NCBI RefSeq assembly: GCF_004331345.1
Contig: NZ_SJJZ01000001.1
Coordinates: forward strand, 1,550,001-1,614,000
DNA length: 64,000 nt
Source of the DNA: Kribbella soli
GTDB lineage: Bacteria; Actinomycetota; Actinomycetes; Propionibacteriales; Kribbellaceae
Direction of reading: 5' to 3'
Shown here: piece after piece, positions 1 to 8,640 of the stretch
How positions within the stretch are numbered: the first letter of the stretch is position 1
How the letters are laid out: every line of letters begins with the position of its first letter
The notes under the pieces: generated by a model
Seen by the model: the letters and a program-made list of their open reading frames with translations, nothing else
Database searches by the model: none
Told to the model about the DNA's origin: nothing
Program-made: the position numbers and the translations under genes

Positions 1-1
1 T

Positions 2-796
2 GGCAGGAGTACTAGTGGGCGGCTGCCTCTAGTACTTCTGCTGCCTGCTCTGCTCGGGCTGGCCTTCCTGCTCGTCCCCTTGGTCGGTCTGCTGATCAAG
101 GCCCCTTGGTCGACGTTGCCGGAGCGCCTGTTCAGTGCCGACGTGTGGCAAGCGCTGCGGCTGTCGCTGGTGTGCGCGACTGCTGCTACTGCGTTGTGCT
201 TACTACTAGGTGTTCCGCTGGCGTGGCTGCTCGCCCGTGGAGGGCTGCCGGGGCGGAGTGTGATCCGGGCGTTCGTGACGGTTCCGCTGGTGCTGCCGCC
301 GGTGGTTGGTGGCGTTGCATTGTTGTTGGTACTCGGACGACGCGGTCTGGTCGGTCAGCACCTCGACACGTGGTTTGGCATCTCACTGCCGTTCACTCCT
401 GCCGGTGTGGTTGTTGCAGAGGCCTTTGTGGCTATGCCGTTCCTGGTGATCTCCGTGGAAGGCGCACTGCGTGCTGCTGATCCGCGGTACGAGGAGGCGG
501 CCGCAACACTCGGTGCCGGACGGTGGCTGACGTTCCGGCGCGTGACGCTGCCTTCGATCGCACCTGGCGTTGTCGCCGGGACAGTGCTCTGCTGGGCGCG
601 TGCACTGGGCGAGTTCGGTGCCACCATCACGTTCGCCGGCAACTTCCCGGGCCGTACGACGACCATGCCGCTGGCCGTGTACCTGGCGTTGGAGACTGAT
701 CCCGACGTGGCCGTCGTACTGAGCCTGGTGCTTCTACTGGTGTCCGTCGTCGTACTGGCGTCTCTCCGCGAGCGCTGGATCGGTGGACTCCGTTGA
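2..796 (+). CDS. modB: Molybdate ABC transporter permease ModB (5' end outside window)
   Basis: Membrane subunit of a molybdate importer. The reading frame is open to the left edge of the window and has no usable start until a TTG at position 80. That TTG lies inside a hydrophobic helix, so the real start is upstream and the gene is partial. Several membrane helices are visible. The segment GEFGATITFAGNFPGRT, which contacts the ATPase in this family and is typical of ModB, lies near the C-terminus. The stop codon overlaps the TTG start of the ATPase gene, so the two are translationally coupled. Molybdate rather than sulfate is inferred from the sequence pattern; the substrate-binding protein gene is not in view. 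Confidence 0.85.
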   Translation, partial: GRSTSGRLPLVLLLPALLGLAFLLVPLVGLLIKAPWSTLPERLFSADVWQALRLSLVCATAATALCLLLGVPLAWLLARGGLPGRSVIRAFVTVPLVLPPVVGGVALLLVLGRRGLVGQHLDTWFGISLPFTPAGVVVAEAFVAMPFLVISVEGALRAADPRYEEAAATLGAGRWLTFRRVTLPSIAPGVVAGTVLCWARALGEFGATITFAGNFPGRTTTMPLAVYLALETDPDVAVVLSLVLLLVSVVVLASLRERWIGGLR

Positions 797-1854
797 CTCT
801 GTACGCCGATGTGCAGGTGAGCCGCGGCTCCTTCGATCTCGCACTGGACCTGACTGTCGAGCCAGGTGAGGTTGTCGCGCTTCTCGGCCCCAACGGAGCT
901 GGCAAGACCACAGCGCTGCGTGCCATCGCCGGACTGCTCGCGGTGGACCGCGGACGCATCGCGCTGGACGACACGGTCTGGGACGAGCCGCCGCGGACGT
1001 TTCGTACGCCGGACCGCCGGCCGATCGGCGTGGTGTTCCAGGACTATCTGCTGTTCAACCACCTGAGCTGCTTGGAGAACGTGGCCTTCGGACTTCGCGC
1101 CCGCGGTGTGGAGAAGCAGACCGCCCGGCTGGAGGCCTCGCGCTGGCTCGAAACGGTCGGCTTGTCGGAGTACGCCCGTACTCGCCCCCGTGCTCTGTCC
1201 GGCGGGCAAGCCCAACGCGTCGCCCTGGCGCGAGCGCTGGCCACCGACCCCGAACTCCTGCTGCTCGACGAACCGCTAGCCGCACTGGACGCCGGCACCA
1301 CCCTTCACGTCCGAGCCGAACTGGGCCAGCACCTCAACCGCTTCGAAGGCCACACTCTGCTGGTCACGCACGACCCTCTGGACGCCATGGTCCTGGCCGA
1401 CCGCCTGGTCATCATCGAGAACGGCCAAGTAGTCCAGGAAGGCAAACCCACCGAGGTGGCCCACCGCCCCCGCACCGACTACGTGGCCCAACTGGTAGGC
1501 CTCAATCTCTACCGCGGCGACGCTTCAGGCACTGCAGTCAGACTGCCCGAGGGCGGCACGATCACACTTGCCGAACCAGCCACCGGCCCAGTCCACGTAG
1601 CGTTCCCGCCCACCGCGGTCAGCCTCTACGTGCAACCCCCGTCCGGCAGCCCTCGCAACACTTGGCCCGCCGTGGTCACCGGCATCGAACAGCACGCCCA
1701 CACAGTCCGAGTCCGCCTCGACGCCTCCCCCGCCGGCCCGGCCGACCTCCTCGCCGACATCACCCCCGCCGCCGTAGCCGACCTCCACCTGACCCCCGGC
1801 CAACCCCTCCACACCACCCTCAAAGCCACCGAGGTCCACACCTACCCGGTCTGA
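793..1854 (+). CDS. modC: Molybdate ABC transporter ATP-binding protein ModC
   Basis: ATPase subunit of 353 residues. Walker A GPNGAGKTT at residues 32-40, Q-loop FQDYLLF, signature LSGGQAQR, Walker B LLLLDEP and switch histidine in VTHD are all intact. Roughly the last 110 residues look like a TOBE domain, the part that senses oxyanion in ModC proteins. The TTG start overlaps the permease stop (TTGA), which fixes the start. Third-position GC rises sharply toward the C-terminus, where the DNA is almost pure G+C. Role in molybdate uptake is inferred from the paired permease. Confidence 0.85.
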   Translation: MTLYADVQVSRGSFDLALDLTVEPGEVVALLGPNGAGKTTALRAIAGLLAVDRGRIALDDTVWDEPPRTFRTPDRRPIGVVFQDYLLFNHLSCLENVAFGLRARGVEKQTARLEASRWLETVGLSEYARTRPRALSGGQAQRVALARALATDPELLLLDEPLAALDAGTTLHVRAELGQHLNRFEGHTLLVTHDPLDAMVLADRLVIIENGQVVQEGKPTEVAHRPRTDYVAQLVGLNLYRGDASGTAVRLPEGGTITLAEPATGPVHVAFPPTAVSLYVQPPSGSPRNTWPAVVTGIEQHAHTVRVRLDASPAGPADLLADITPAAVADLHLTPGQPLHTTLKATEVHTYPV

Positions 1855-2361
1855 CCGGCACTGCAGCCGGCCACACGGACAAGCCCGCGGGGCCGGTGAA
1901 CAAGCAATTGCCTGTTCCCAGTCACCAGCGGGTGTTCCAGCGACACAGGCACCACGGTTGCCGATGCAGCTTCCGGCGTACCAGGTCTGAGTGCAGTCGG
2001 GTCGGTTGCCGGGGGAAGAGACACCCGCCGGGGGCGGCGGACAGGGAATACCGGGTTCCAGCGCACCAGAGCCTGCCTTTCGCCCCCGCGGCTCGCTCAC
2101 ACATCGGGTAGGTGAGCCGGCCGAGTCAGGGGTACGACGCACTCGCGTTGGGGTTACGGGCTGTGACGTTGTTGGGGTGGATTGACATGTGGTCGCGGGG
2201 TGATTCACGCTCAGGATTCGCGGTTCGGTAACGAAGAGTGTTTAGTTACTCACTCGTAGTGCGTGGGTTCTTCACATGAGAGTGATGACATCGTGCACTA
2301 CGCCGACCCCGGTCGAGGCACCCAGGATGTGGCGGGGCCACGAAAGGGGGGTCGGACAGTC
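1855..2361. other. Intergenic region before the class III lanthipeptide cluster
   Basis: About 500 bases with no convincing gene. A short hairpin (ACCGGC/GCCGG, around 1856-1870) directly follows modC and may act as a weak terminator. A 24-base segment at 1907-1930 recurs with two mismatches at 27449-27472. A TTGACA at 2182-2187 is a possible -35 box for the synthetase gene, but no good -10 is seen 17 bases on. An in-frame ATG at 2263 would add 33 residues to the synthetase; this extension has no ribosome site and is not expected in the family, so I treat it as leader. Confidence 0.5.
1907..1930 (+). repeat. Dispersed 24-base repeat, copy 1
   Basis: The segment begins ATTGCCTGT and ends AGCG. 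It matches 27449-27472 at 22 of 24 positions. Its TTGCCTGT (1908-1915) is followed by the complement ACAGGCA at 1945-1951, giving a possible hairpin. In the other copy the inverted partner lies on the opposite side. Function unknown. Confidence 0.6.
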
Positions 2362-4917
2362 ATGCACGAGAGTTACGAGTTCTACTGCCTTGCGGATCGG
2401 CGGTTCTACGAGACGCCGGCCAACCGTGGTGCGCAGCATCCGGATTTCGCGATCACGCAGCGGCCGGTGCCGAGCGGCTGGCAGCACGTGCCGGGCGAGC
2501 AGTGGATGCACTACGCGCCCGACGGTCTCCGGCTTCCCCAGCAGGGCTGGAAGATCCACGTCTCGGCCCGGCTCCAGGACGTCGAGCGGACGCTCGCGGC
2601 CGTGTGGGAGTACTGCGTCCCGCGCGGCATCGCGTTCAAGTTCCTGCGCAACGAGGCCGTCCTGGTGATGACGAACTCGAAGGCTGCTCCCCGCGGGTCG
2701 AGCGGCAAGCTGGTGACGATCTACCCGACCGACGACACACAGCTCGAGCTCGTGCTCAAGGAGCTCGACGAAGTCCTCCAAGGCGTCGAAGGCCCTTATA
2801 TCCTGAGCGATCTGCGCTACGCCGACGGTCCGCTGTTCGTCCGGTACGGCGCCTTCGTCAGCAGATACTGCCTCTCCCCGACCGGGGAACGCGTCCTGGC
2901 GATCGAAGACGCCCAGGGCAATCTCGTCCCGGACCACCGCGGCCCGACCTTCGTCCTGCCGCCCTGGGTCCAGCTCCCGGACTTCCTGCAGCCGCACCTC
3001 GACGCGCGCAACGCCGTCACCACCAACGACCTCGCGTACACGATCGACGGCGTCATCCAGTTCTCCAACGGCGGCGGCGTGTACGTCGGCCACCACAACG
3101 AGACCGGCGACCGCGTCGTACTCAAAGAGGGTCGCCCGCACGCGGGTCTCGACATGGCCGGGCGGGACGCGGTCGCGCGGATCGCCCACGAGCGCGACAT
3201 CCTCGAGCAGCTGGACGGCCTGGACGCCGTACCGAAGACACACGACTACCTGCAGCTGGGTGACCATCACTTCCTCGTGCAGGAGCACATCGATTCGGTG
3301 TCCCTGCAACGCGAGCTGGTACGGCGCTATCCGCTGACCCATCCGGACGCGACCGAGGCCGACAAGGCGACGTACGCCGAATGGGCGACCGCGATGATTG
3401 CCCAGGTCGGCGAGGCCGTCGGCCAGTTGCACGAGCGGGGTGTGGTGTTCTGCGACCTGCACCCGGACAACCTGCTGCTCGACGTGAACGGCAAGCTGAC
3501 GCTGATCGACTTCGAGGTCGCGACGAGGGCCGAGGACCGGGCCCGTTCGACGCTCGCCCATCCCGGGTACGCCGCTCCGCAGGACCGGCAGGGTGTCGAC
3601 GTCGACCGGTACGCGCTCGCTTGTATCGCGCTCGGAGTTTATGCGCCGCAGGCAACGATTCTGCTGAATCTCCATCCCGGCAAGGCGTTCCAGCTCGCCG
3701 ACATGATCGCCGACACCTTCCCGGTGCCGCGCGCAACGCTGAACGAGGCCGTCCGGACGATCGTCGGCGCCGACACCACCAACGAGCTCGAAGGCCTGGC
3801 GCTGCCCGGCAAGGCCGAGTGGACCGACGTACGCGCGGCGCTGACCAAGTCGATCGTCGCCGCAGCGACCCCGGAACGCACCGACCGCCTGTTCCCCGGC
3901 GACATCGCGCAGTTCCGCGACGGCGGCGGCATCGACCTCGCCACCGGCGCGGCCGGCGTCCTCTACGCACTCGCCAAGACGGGTGCCGGGCGTTTCCCGG
4001 AGTACGACGACTGGCTGCGTAAGCAAGCCCTCAACACCGCGGCCGGCCCCGGGCTGTACGACGGCCTGCACGGCGTCGCTCACGTCCTCGACGAGCTCGG
4101 CCACCGGCAGGACGCGCTCGACCTCGTCGAACGCACCCTCGCCGACGACTGGAGCTCCCGCGAGCTCGGACTGCACTCCGGTCTGGCCGGCATCGGCCTG
4201 AACCTCCTGCACTTCGACACCGAACCGACGCTCCGCGCGAAGGCCGTCCGTGTGCTCGACCTGGTCGCTGACCGGCTGCAGCCCGACGTACCGGAGATCA
4301 GCGGTGGGCAGCACGCACGCGCCGGGCTGATGTTCGGGTCTTCCGGTCCCGCGTTGCTGTTCGTCAACGCGTTCGAGCAGCTCGGTGACACCGGTCTGCT
4401 CGACCTTGCGGAGATCGCGATCCGGCAGGACCTCAAGCGCACCGTGCTCACCGAGGACGGGATGCGTCAGGTCAACCAGGGCTGGCGGACCCTGCCGTAC
4501 CTCGAAGAGGGCTCGGTCGGCGTCGCACTCGTCCTCGAGCGCTACCTGCGCCACCGCCCGTCCGAAGAGCTCGCAAACACCCTCGACGAGCTGAAGCGCG
4601 TCACCCACTGCTCTTACTACGTCCAGCCCGGGCTATTCATGGGTCGCGCCGGCGTTCTCCTCGCCGCCGCCTCACTCGATGAACAGGTCGACGACCTCGT
4701 GCACGGCCTCGGCTGGCACGCGATGCCGTTCGAGGGCGGCCTCGCGTACCCGGGCAACCAGCTGCTCCGTCTCTCGATGGACCTGGCCACCGGATCGGCC
4801 GGCGTCCTGCTGGCTCTGGGTACGGCGCTGCACGACGCGCCGGTGTCCCTCCCGTTCCTCGGACCTCCCCAGTGGTCCGAGTCCCTGTCCCGACGAACTT
4901 CACCGAAGGAGGTGTAA
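2362..4917 (+). CDS. Class III lanthipeptide synthetase (LanKC)
   Basis: Trifunctional enzyme of 851 residues that phosphorylates Ser/Thr, eliminates phosphate and cyclises the precursor encoded next door. The order is a lyase domain (about 1-210), a Ser/Thr kinase-like domain (about 220-500) and a LanC-like domain (about 515-851). The kinase part shows the ATP lysine K255 (VVLKE), a catalytic-loop CDLHPDN with D365, and DFE in place of DFG. The cyclase part lacks the Cys-Cys-His zinc ligands, which separates class III from class IV. The ATG at 2362 is chosen because AAAGGGGGG lies about 10 bases upstream and MHESYEFYCLAD matches the usual family start. The stop lies inside the ribosome site of the precursor gene. 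Confidence 0.93.
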   Translation: MHESYEFYCLADRRFYETPANRGAQHPDFAITQRPVPSGWQHVPGEQWMHYAPDGLRLPQQGWKIHVSARLQDVERTLAAVWEYCVPRGIAFKFLRNEAVLVMTNSKAAPRGSSGKLVTIYPTDDTQLELVLKELDEVLQGVEGPYILSDLRYADGPLFVRYGAFVSRYCLSPTGERVLAIEDAQGNLVPDHRGPTFVLPPWVQLPDFLQPHLDARNAVTTNDLAYTIDGVIQFSNGGGVYVGHHNETGDRVVLKEGRPHAGLDMAGRDAVARIAHERDILEQLDGLDAVPKTHDYLQLGDHHFLVQEHIDSVSLQRELVRRYPLTHPDATEADKATYAEWATAMIAQVGEAVGQLHERGVVFCDLHPDNLLLDVNGKLTLIDFEVATRAEDRARSTLAHPGYAAPQDRQGVDVDRYALACIALGVYAPQATILLNLHPGKAFQLADMIADTFPVPRATLNEAVRTIVGADTTNELEGLALPGKAEWTDVRAALTKSIVAAATPERTDRLFPGDIAQFRDGGGIDLATGAAGVLYALAKTGAGRFPEYDDWLRKQALNTAAGPGLYDGLHGVAHVLDELGHRQDALDLVERTLADDWSSRELGLHSGLAGIGLNLLHFDTEPTLRAKAVRVLDLVADRLQPDVPEISGGQHARAGLMFGSSGPALLFVNAFEQLGDTGLLDLAEIAIRQDLKRTVLTEDGMRQVNQGWRTLPYLEEGSVGVALVLERYLRHRPSEELANTLDELKRVTHCSYYVQPGLFMGRAGVLLAAASLDEQVDDLVHGLGWHAMPFEGGLAYPGNQLLRLSMDLATGSAGVLLALGTALHDAPVSLPFLGPPQWSESLSRRTSPKEV
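4906..4914 (+). promoter_or_regulatory. Strong Shine-Dalgarno of the precursor peptide gene
   Basis: AAGGAGGTG is a near-perfect anti-16S match, 7 bases before the precursor ATG and overlapping the last codons of the synthetase. It would allow high translation of the peptide relative to the enzyme. Confidence 0.8.
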
Positions 4918-4921
4918 ACAC

Positions 4922-5059
4922 ATGGCACTTCTCGACCTTCAGGGTCTGGAGACCCCGGGTTACGGCCACGGCGGCCACCACCACGGCGGCTCCACGCTGA
5001 CCGTGCTGGGCTGCGCTTCGCAGACCCCGAGCAACCTGAGCCTGCTGCTCTGCCACTGA
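4922..5059 (+). CDS. Class III lanthipeptide precursor peptide
   Basis: A 45-residue precursor. The leader opens with MALLDLQGLE, containing the LLDLQ recognition motif of class III leaders, followed by a Thr-Pro (11-12) and an unusual Gly/His-rich stretch YGHGGHHHGG (14-23). The C-terminal core carries two labionin-type motifs: S24-x2-T27-x3-C31 and S37-x2-S40-x3-C44. These predict two labionin or lanthionine rings made by the upstream synthetase. The architecture matches flavipeptin-type peptides, where a prolyl oligopeptidase trims the leader after proline; the neighbouring oligopeptidase fits this. The exact mature N-terminus cannot be read from sequence. Confidence 0.93.
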   Translation: MALLDLQGLETPGYGHGGHHHGGSTLTVLGCASQTPSNLSLLLCH

Positions 5060-5086
5060 TAACGGCACCTGTATGTCAGGTAGTGA

Positions 5087-5117
5087 GGCCCTGGGTGGGC
5101 AATGCCCGCCCAGGGCC
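5087..5117 (+). terminator. Stem-loop between precursor and prolyl oligopeptidase genes
   Basis: A 14-base-pair stem (5087-5100 with 5104-5117, one G-T pair) closes on a 3-base loop, AAT. There is no T-run. It is probably a partial terminator or 3' stabiliser that keeps precursor mRNA abundant while allowing some read-through into the peptidase and transporter genes. Confidence 0.7.
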
Positions 5118-5173
5118 GACCTGTCTCCGGGTAGCCCCGGGCCTGCGGGCTCGTTGTGTTGTTGGAGAGTGAG

Positions 5174-6991
5174 GTGATCGATTCCGTGCAGTCTTATCCA
5201 TGCGCCGAGCGTCTGACGCTCGTGGAGCAGGTGCACGGTTGTACCGTCGCGGACCCGTACCGCTGGCTCGAGGACCCTTCGGCGTCCGAGCGCTGGCTGC
5301 GGGACCAGGACGACCTGTGGCTGAGGTACGCCGCGTCGCTGACCAGCCGGTTCCGCTGGAAGAACCGCGTCCGGCAGCTGTCCGACGTCAGCAGCGTGTC
5401 CACGCCCGTCTGGCGCGGCGACCGCTGCTTCACCCTGCGCCGCGAGACCGGGCAGCAGTACGCCGTGCTGTACATCGACGAGACGCCGCTGCTCGATCCG
5501 AAGCAACTCGACCCGAGCGGTCTGACTACGCTCGACGCCTGGCAGCCCTCTCCGGACGGCACCAAGCTGGCCTACCAACTCTCCCGCGGCGGCGACGAGC
5601 GCTCGTCGCTCCACGTCCTCGACGTGCTGACGGGCGAGCCGATCGACGGCCCGATCGACGGTTGCCGCTACTCCCCCGTGGCCTGGCTCCCGGACAACGC
5701 GACCTTCTATTACGTGCGCTTCCGTCAGGTACGCCGCCACCGCCTGGGCGACCCCGACGACACCACGATCCTCGCCGACGAGGCGTCGTACGGACTGGAG
5801 ATCAGCGCCGACGGTCGCTGGCTGACGATCTGCACGACGACCGATGTGTGGCTCGCCGACCTGACCACGGACGCGCCGCCGAGGCACGTGCCGCAGGACG
5901 CGACCACGATCATGTCAGTTGGTCCGGACGGCCGTTTGTACGTCGTCACCACGCAAGGGATCTGCATCGGCGACCCGACCAAGCCGACCGTCTGGCATGA
6001 CTACATTCAGCCGAACGCCCCGCTGACCGGCCTCGCCGTCCTCGACGACGTCGTCCTGGTCAGCACGGCAACCGAGATCACCGTCCACGACCGGCCAACC
6101 GGCCGACGGCTCCGGACCCTCGACCTGCCCGGCCACGGGTCCGTCGGCTCGCTCGCGGCGCACGGCAATCGCGCCTGGTTCCCCTACACGGACAGCGTCA
6201 CGCCGCCGACGGTCTGCTCCTACGACGCGAGCACAGGGCAGACGACCCAGCCGCCCAAATCCCGGGATCTCAAGACACACCATCTGACGACCAGTTCCGG
6301 CGTCGAGCTGCGGGTCATCGGCAAGCCCGGGCCGCGTCCCACCATTCTCTATGGGTACGGCGGGTTCGGGCAGTCGCTCACCCCGACGTACTCCGCCTTC
6401 GCGCTGGCCTGGGTCGAAGCAGGTGGCTCATTCATCACCGCGACCGTCCGCGAAGGCACCCGCCACAACAAGCAGAACACTTTCGACGACTTCATCGGCG
6501 CCGCCGAGCACCTGATCGCCGAAGGCTGGACCACCGCCGACCAGCTAGCCATCTGCGGTGAGTCGAACGGCGGTCTCCTCACGGCGGCAGCACTGACCCA
6601 ACGCCCGGAACTGTTCGCGGCCGCGGTCTGCTCGGCACCGCTGACGGACATGATCCGCTACGAACTCTCGGGGCTCGGCGAGCGCTGGACCGCGGAGTAC
6701 GGCTCGGTCAAGAACCCCGACGACTTCAAGACTCTGGCGAGCTACTCGCCGTACCACCGTGTCGCCGACGGCGTGAAGTACCCGGCCGTCCTCCTGACCG
6801 CGTTCGGGAACGACACTCGCGTGGACCCCCTGCACGCAAGGAAGCTGTGCGCGGCGCTGCAGCACGCCACGGCGAGCAGCCGGCCGGTGCTCCTGAGGTT
6901 CGAGCCGAACGCCGGACATACGACCGGCGGCATCAACCTCGCCGCCGACATCCTCGCCTTCGTCGCCGACCAGACGGGCCTGGGCTCATGA
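5174..6991 (+). CDS. Prolyl oligopeptidase (S9A), putative lanthipeptide leader peptidase
   Basis: Serine peptidase of about 605 residues that cleaves after proline. It has an N-terminal beta-propeller and a C-terminal alpha/beta-hydrolase domain. The triad is visible, numbered from the GTG at 5174: Ser464 in GESNGG, Asp547 in GNDTRV, His582 in NAGHTTGG. GTG/TTG codons at 5156-5162 and a GTG at 5186 are alternative starts; 5174 is preferred for GGAGAG five bases upstream. The stop overlaps the first transporter gene (ATGA). In Kribbella flavida a homologue (FlaP) removes the leader of a modified class III peptide, and the position here implies the same job. No signal peptide is seen, so it acts in the cytoplasm. 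Confidence 0.9.
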   Translation: MIDSVQSYPCAERLTLVEQVHGCTVADPYRWLEDPSASERWLRDQDDLWLRYAASLTSRFRWKNRVRQLSDVSSVSTPVWRGDRCFTLRRETGQQYAVLYIDETPLLDPKQLDPSGLTTLDAWQPSPDGTKLAYQLSRGGDERSSLHVLDVLTGEPIDGPIDGCRYSPVAWLPDNATFYYVRFRQVRRHRLGDPDDTTILADEASYGLEISADGRWLTICTTTDVWLADLTTDAPPRHVPQDATTIMSVGPDGRLYVVTTQGICIGDPTKPTVWHDYIQPNAPLTGLAVLDDVVLVSTATEITVHDRPTGRRLRTLDLPGHGSVGSLAAHGNRAWFPYTDSVTPPTVCSYDASTGQTTQPPKSRDLKTHHLTTSSGVELRVIGKPGPRPTILYGYGGFGQSLTPTYSAFALAWVEAGGSFITATVREGTRHNKQNTFDDFIGAAEHLIAEGWTTADQLAICGESNGGLLTAAALTQRPELFAAAVCSAPLTDMIRYELSGLGERWTAEYGSVKNPDDFKTLASYSPYHRVADGVKYPAVLLTAFGNDTRVDPLHARKLCAALQHATASSRPVLLRFEPNAGHTTGGINLAADILAFVADQTGLGS

Positions 6992-8640
6992 TCACCTTCG
7001 GCGAGGTCGCCAAACACGGTCGCGGCTGGTTGCCGCTGATCGGGGTCAACGCGCTCATCGGCAGCGCCGTCACGCTGGCGCTGCCGACCATCCTCGGTCG
7101 CTCGGTCGACGCGATCGTCGCCGGCACCGGCTACACGCGCTGGCTGGTCGTCGCGGCCGCGCTCATCGGGCTCGGGATCGCGGCGAGCATCGTCGACGCG
7201 TTCGCCGGCGCGGCCTGTGTCGCCGAGACCACGGCCTGGCTCCGCCACCGCCTGGTCCGGCACGTCGTCCGCGGCGGCCCCGGCGGTACGCGCGACTTCG
7301 AGACCGGCGATCTCGTCACCCGCGTCTCGGCCAACGCCACCGACGCTGCCCAGGCCGGACCGGCCGCGGTGACCGCGATCGCCGCCATCGCTCCTCCGCT
7401 CGGCAGCCTCGTCCTCCTGGCAGTGATCGACCCCTGGCTCGCAGCTGCGTTCTTCGGCGGCGTCCTGCTCGTGGTGCTGGTCCTCTGGACCTTCGCCAAG
7501 CGGACCGCCGACGTCAGCCTCGCCTACCAGGAGACCCAGGGCCGCATCGCCGCCCTGCTGTCCGAGTCGCTCACCGGCATCCGCACGATCACGGCCGCCG
7601 GTACGACGGAACGCGAGGAGGGCCGCATCCTCGGCCTGCTCCCCGAACTGCACCGCAACGGCGTCGTCACCTGGCGGATCCTGGCACGCTCCGGCGCGCA
7701 GGCCGCGGTCGTCGGTCCGCTCGTCCTGGTCGCCGTCCTGGCCGTCGGCGGACTGCAACTCGTGGCCGGCAACATCACGGCGGGCGAGCTGTTCGCCGCT
7801 TCGCAGTACGCCGTGCTCGGCGCGGGGCTCGGCAACCTGACCGGTGTCCTCGGCGAGCTCGCCCGCGCCAAGGCCGGCGTCCAGCGATCCGCCGAGGTGA
7901 TCGCGATCGAGCCCGTGGCCCACGGCACCTTGGCGTTGCCGGCCGGTCCCGGGCAACTGACGTTCGACGGCGTCAGCGTGGTCGCCGACGGGAACGTCCT
8001 GCTGGACAACGTGAATCTCGATCTCCCGGGTGGGATCACGATCGCGGTCGTCGGCCCGAGCGGTGCCGGCAAGTCCGTCTTCGCGGCGGTCGCCGCGCGG
8101 CTGCGGGACCCGTCGACCGGACAGGTCTCGCTGGACGGCGTACCACTGCAGGCCGTCAGCAGGCGCGCGCTGCGGAGTGCGGTCGGGTGCGCGTTCGAGC
8201 GTCCGCAGCTGGTCGGCCGGACGGTCGGCGAGGCGATCGACCCGCACGCGGTCAGCCCGGTCCGTACGCTCGCCGCCGCCCGCGCCACGCACGCCCACGA
8301 CTTCGTCAGCCGCCTGCCCGACGGGTACTTCACTTCGTTGCGCAAGGCACCGATGTCCGGTGGCGAGCGGCAGCGCCTCGGCCTGGCCCGCGCCTGGCCG
8401 GCCGGTCGCCTGCTGGTCCTGGACGACGCGACGTCGAGCCTGGACACCGCGACCGAACGCCAGATCAGCCGCACCCTCACCGAGGACCGGCACCACCGCA
8501 CCCGCCTGATCGTCACCCACCGCCCGGCGACCGCCGCGCGCGCAGACCTGGTCATCTGGCTCGACCACGGGCAGGTCCGAGCCATCGCCCCGCACGCCGA
8601 CCTCTGGCACGACACGTCGTACCGAGCTGTCTTCGGATGA
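6988..8640 (+). CDS. ABC exporter half-transporter, degenerate-site subunit
   Basis: A 550-residue protein with an N-terminal six-helix exporter domain and a C-terminal nucleotide-binding domain. Walker A is GPSGAGKS (K362), the signature is MSGGERQR, and the switch region reads VTHRP. Walker B reads LLVLDDATSSLD, so the catalytic glutamate is replaced by Asp480. This is typical of the non-hydrolysing site in heterodimeric exporters. There is no N-terminal C39 peptidase domain, consistent with a separate leader peptidase. The ATG overlaps the peptidase stop and the stop overlaps the next subunit. Likely exports the class III lanthipeptide as a heterodimer with the next gene product. Confidence 0.88.
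   Translation: MITFGEVAKHGRGWLPLIGVNALIGSAVTLALPTILGRSVDAIVAGTGYTRWLVVAAALIGLGIAASIVDAFAGAACVAETTAWLRHRLVRHVVRGGPGGTRDFETGDLVTRVSANATDAAQAGPAAVTAIAAIAPPLGSLVLLAVIDPWLAAAFFGGVLLVVLVLWTFAKRTADVSLAYQETQGRIAALLSESLTGIRTITAAGTTEREEGRILGLLPELHRNGVVTWRILARSGAQAAVVGPLVLVAVLAVGGLQLVAGNITAGELFAASQYAVLGAGLGNLTGVLGELARAKAGVQRSAEVIAIEPVAHGTLALPAGPGQLTFDGVSVVADGNVLLDNVNLDLPGGITIAVVGPSGAGKSVFAAVAARLRDPSTGQVSLDGVPLQAVSRRALRSAVGCAFERPQLVGRTVGEAIDPHAVSPVRTLAAARATHAHDFVSRLPDGYFTSLRKAPMSGGERQRLGLARAWPAGRLLVLDDATSSLDTATERQISRTLTEDRHHRTRLIVTHRPATAARADLVIWLDHGQVRAIAPHADLWHDTSYRAVFG

Noticed and set aside
2263..2361. N-terminal extension of LanKC from the ATG at 2263
   Set aside because: No ribosome site before it, weak coding bias, and family members begin at the residues encoded from 2362, which has a strong ribosome site.
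2272..4608. Long open frame on the strand opposite the LanKC gene
   Set aside because: It is a codon-bias shadow of the well-supported synthetase gene and has no recognisable domain; the same applies to long antisense frames opposite the molybdopterin, mannosidase, LAL and LysX genes.
5156..5173. GTG/TTG starts of the prolyl oligopeptidase upstream of 5174
   Set aside because: Not fully excluded, but they lie before or on the GGAGAG that best serves the GTG at 5174.
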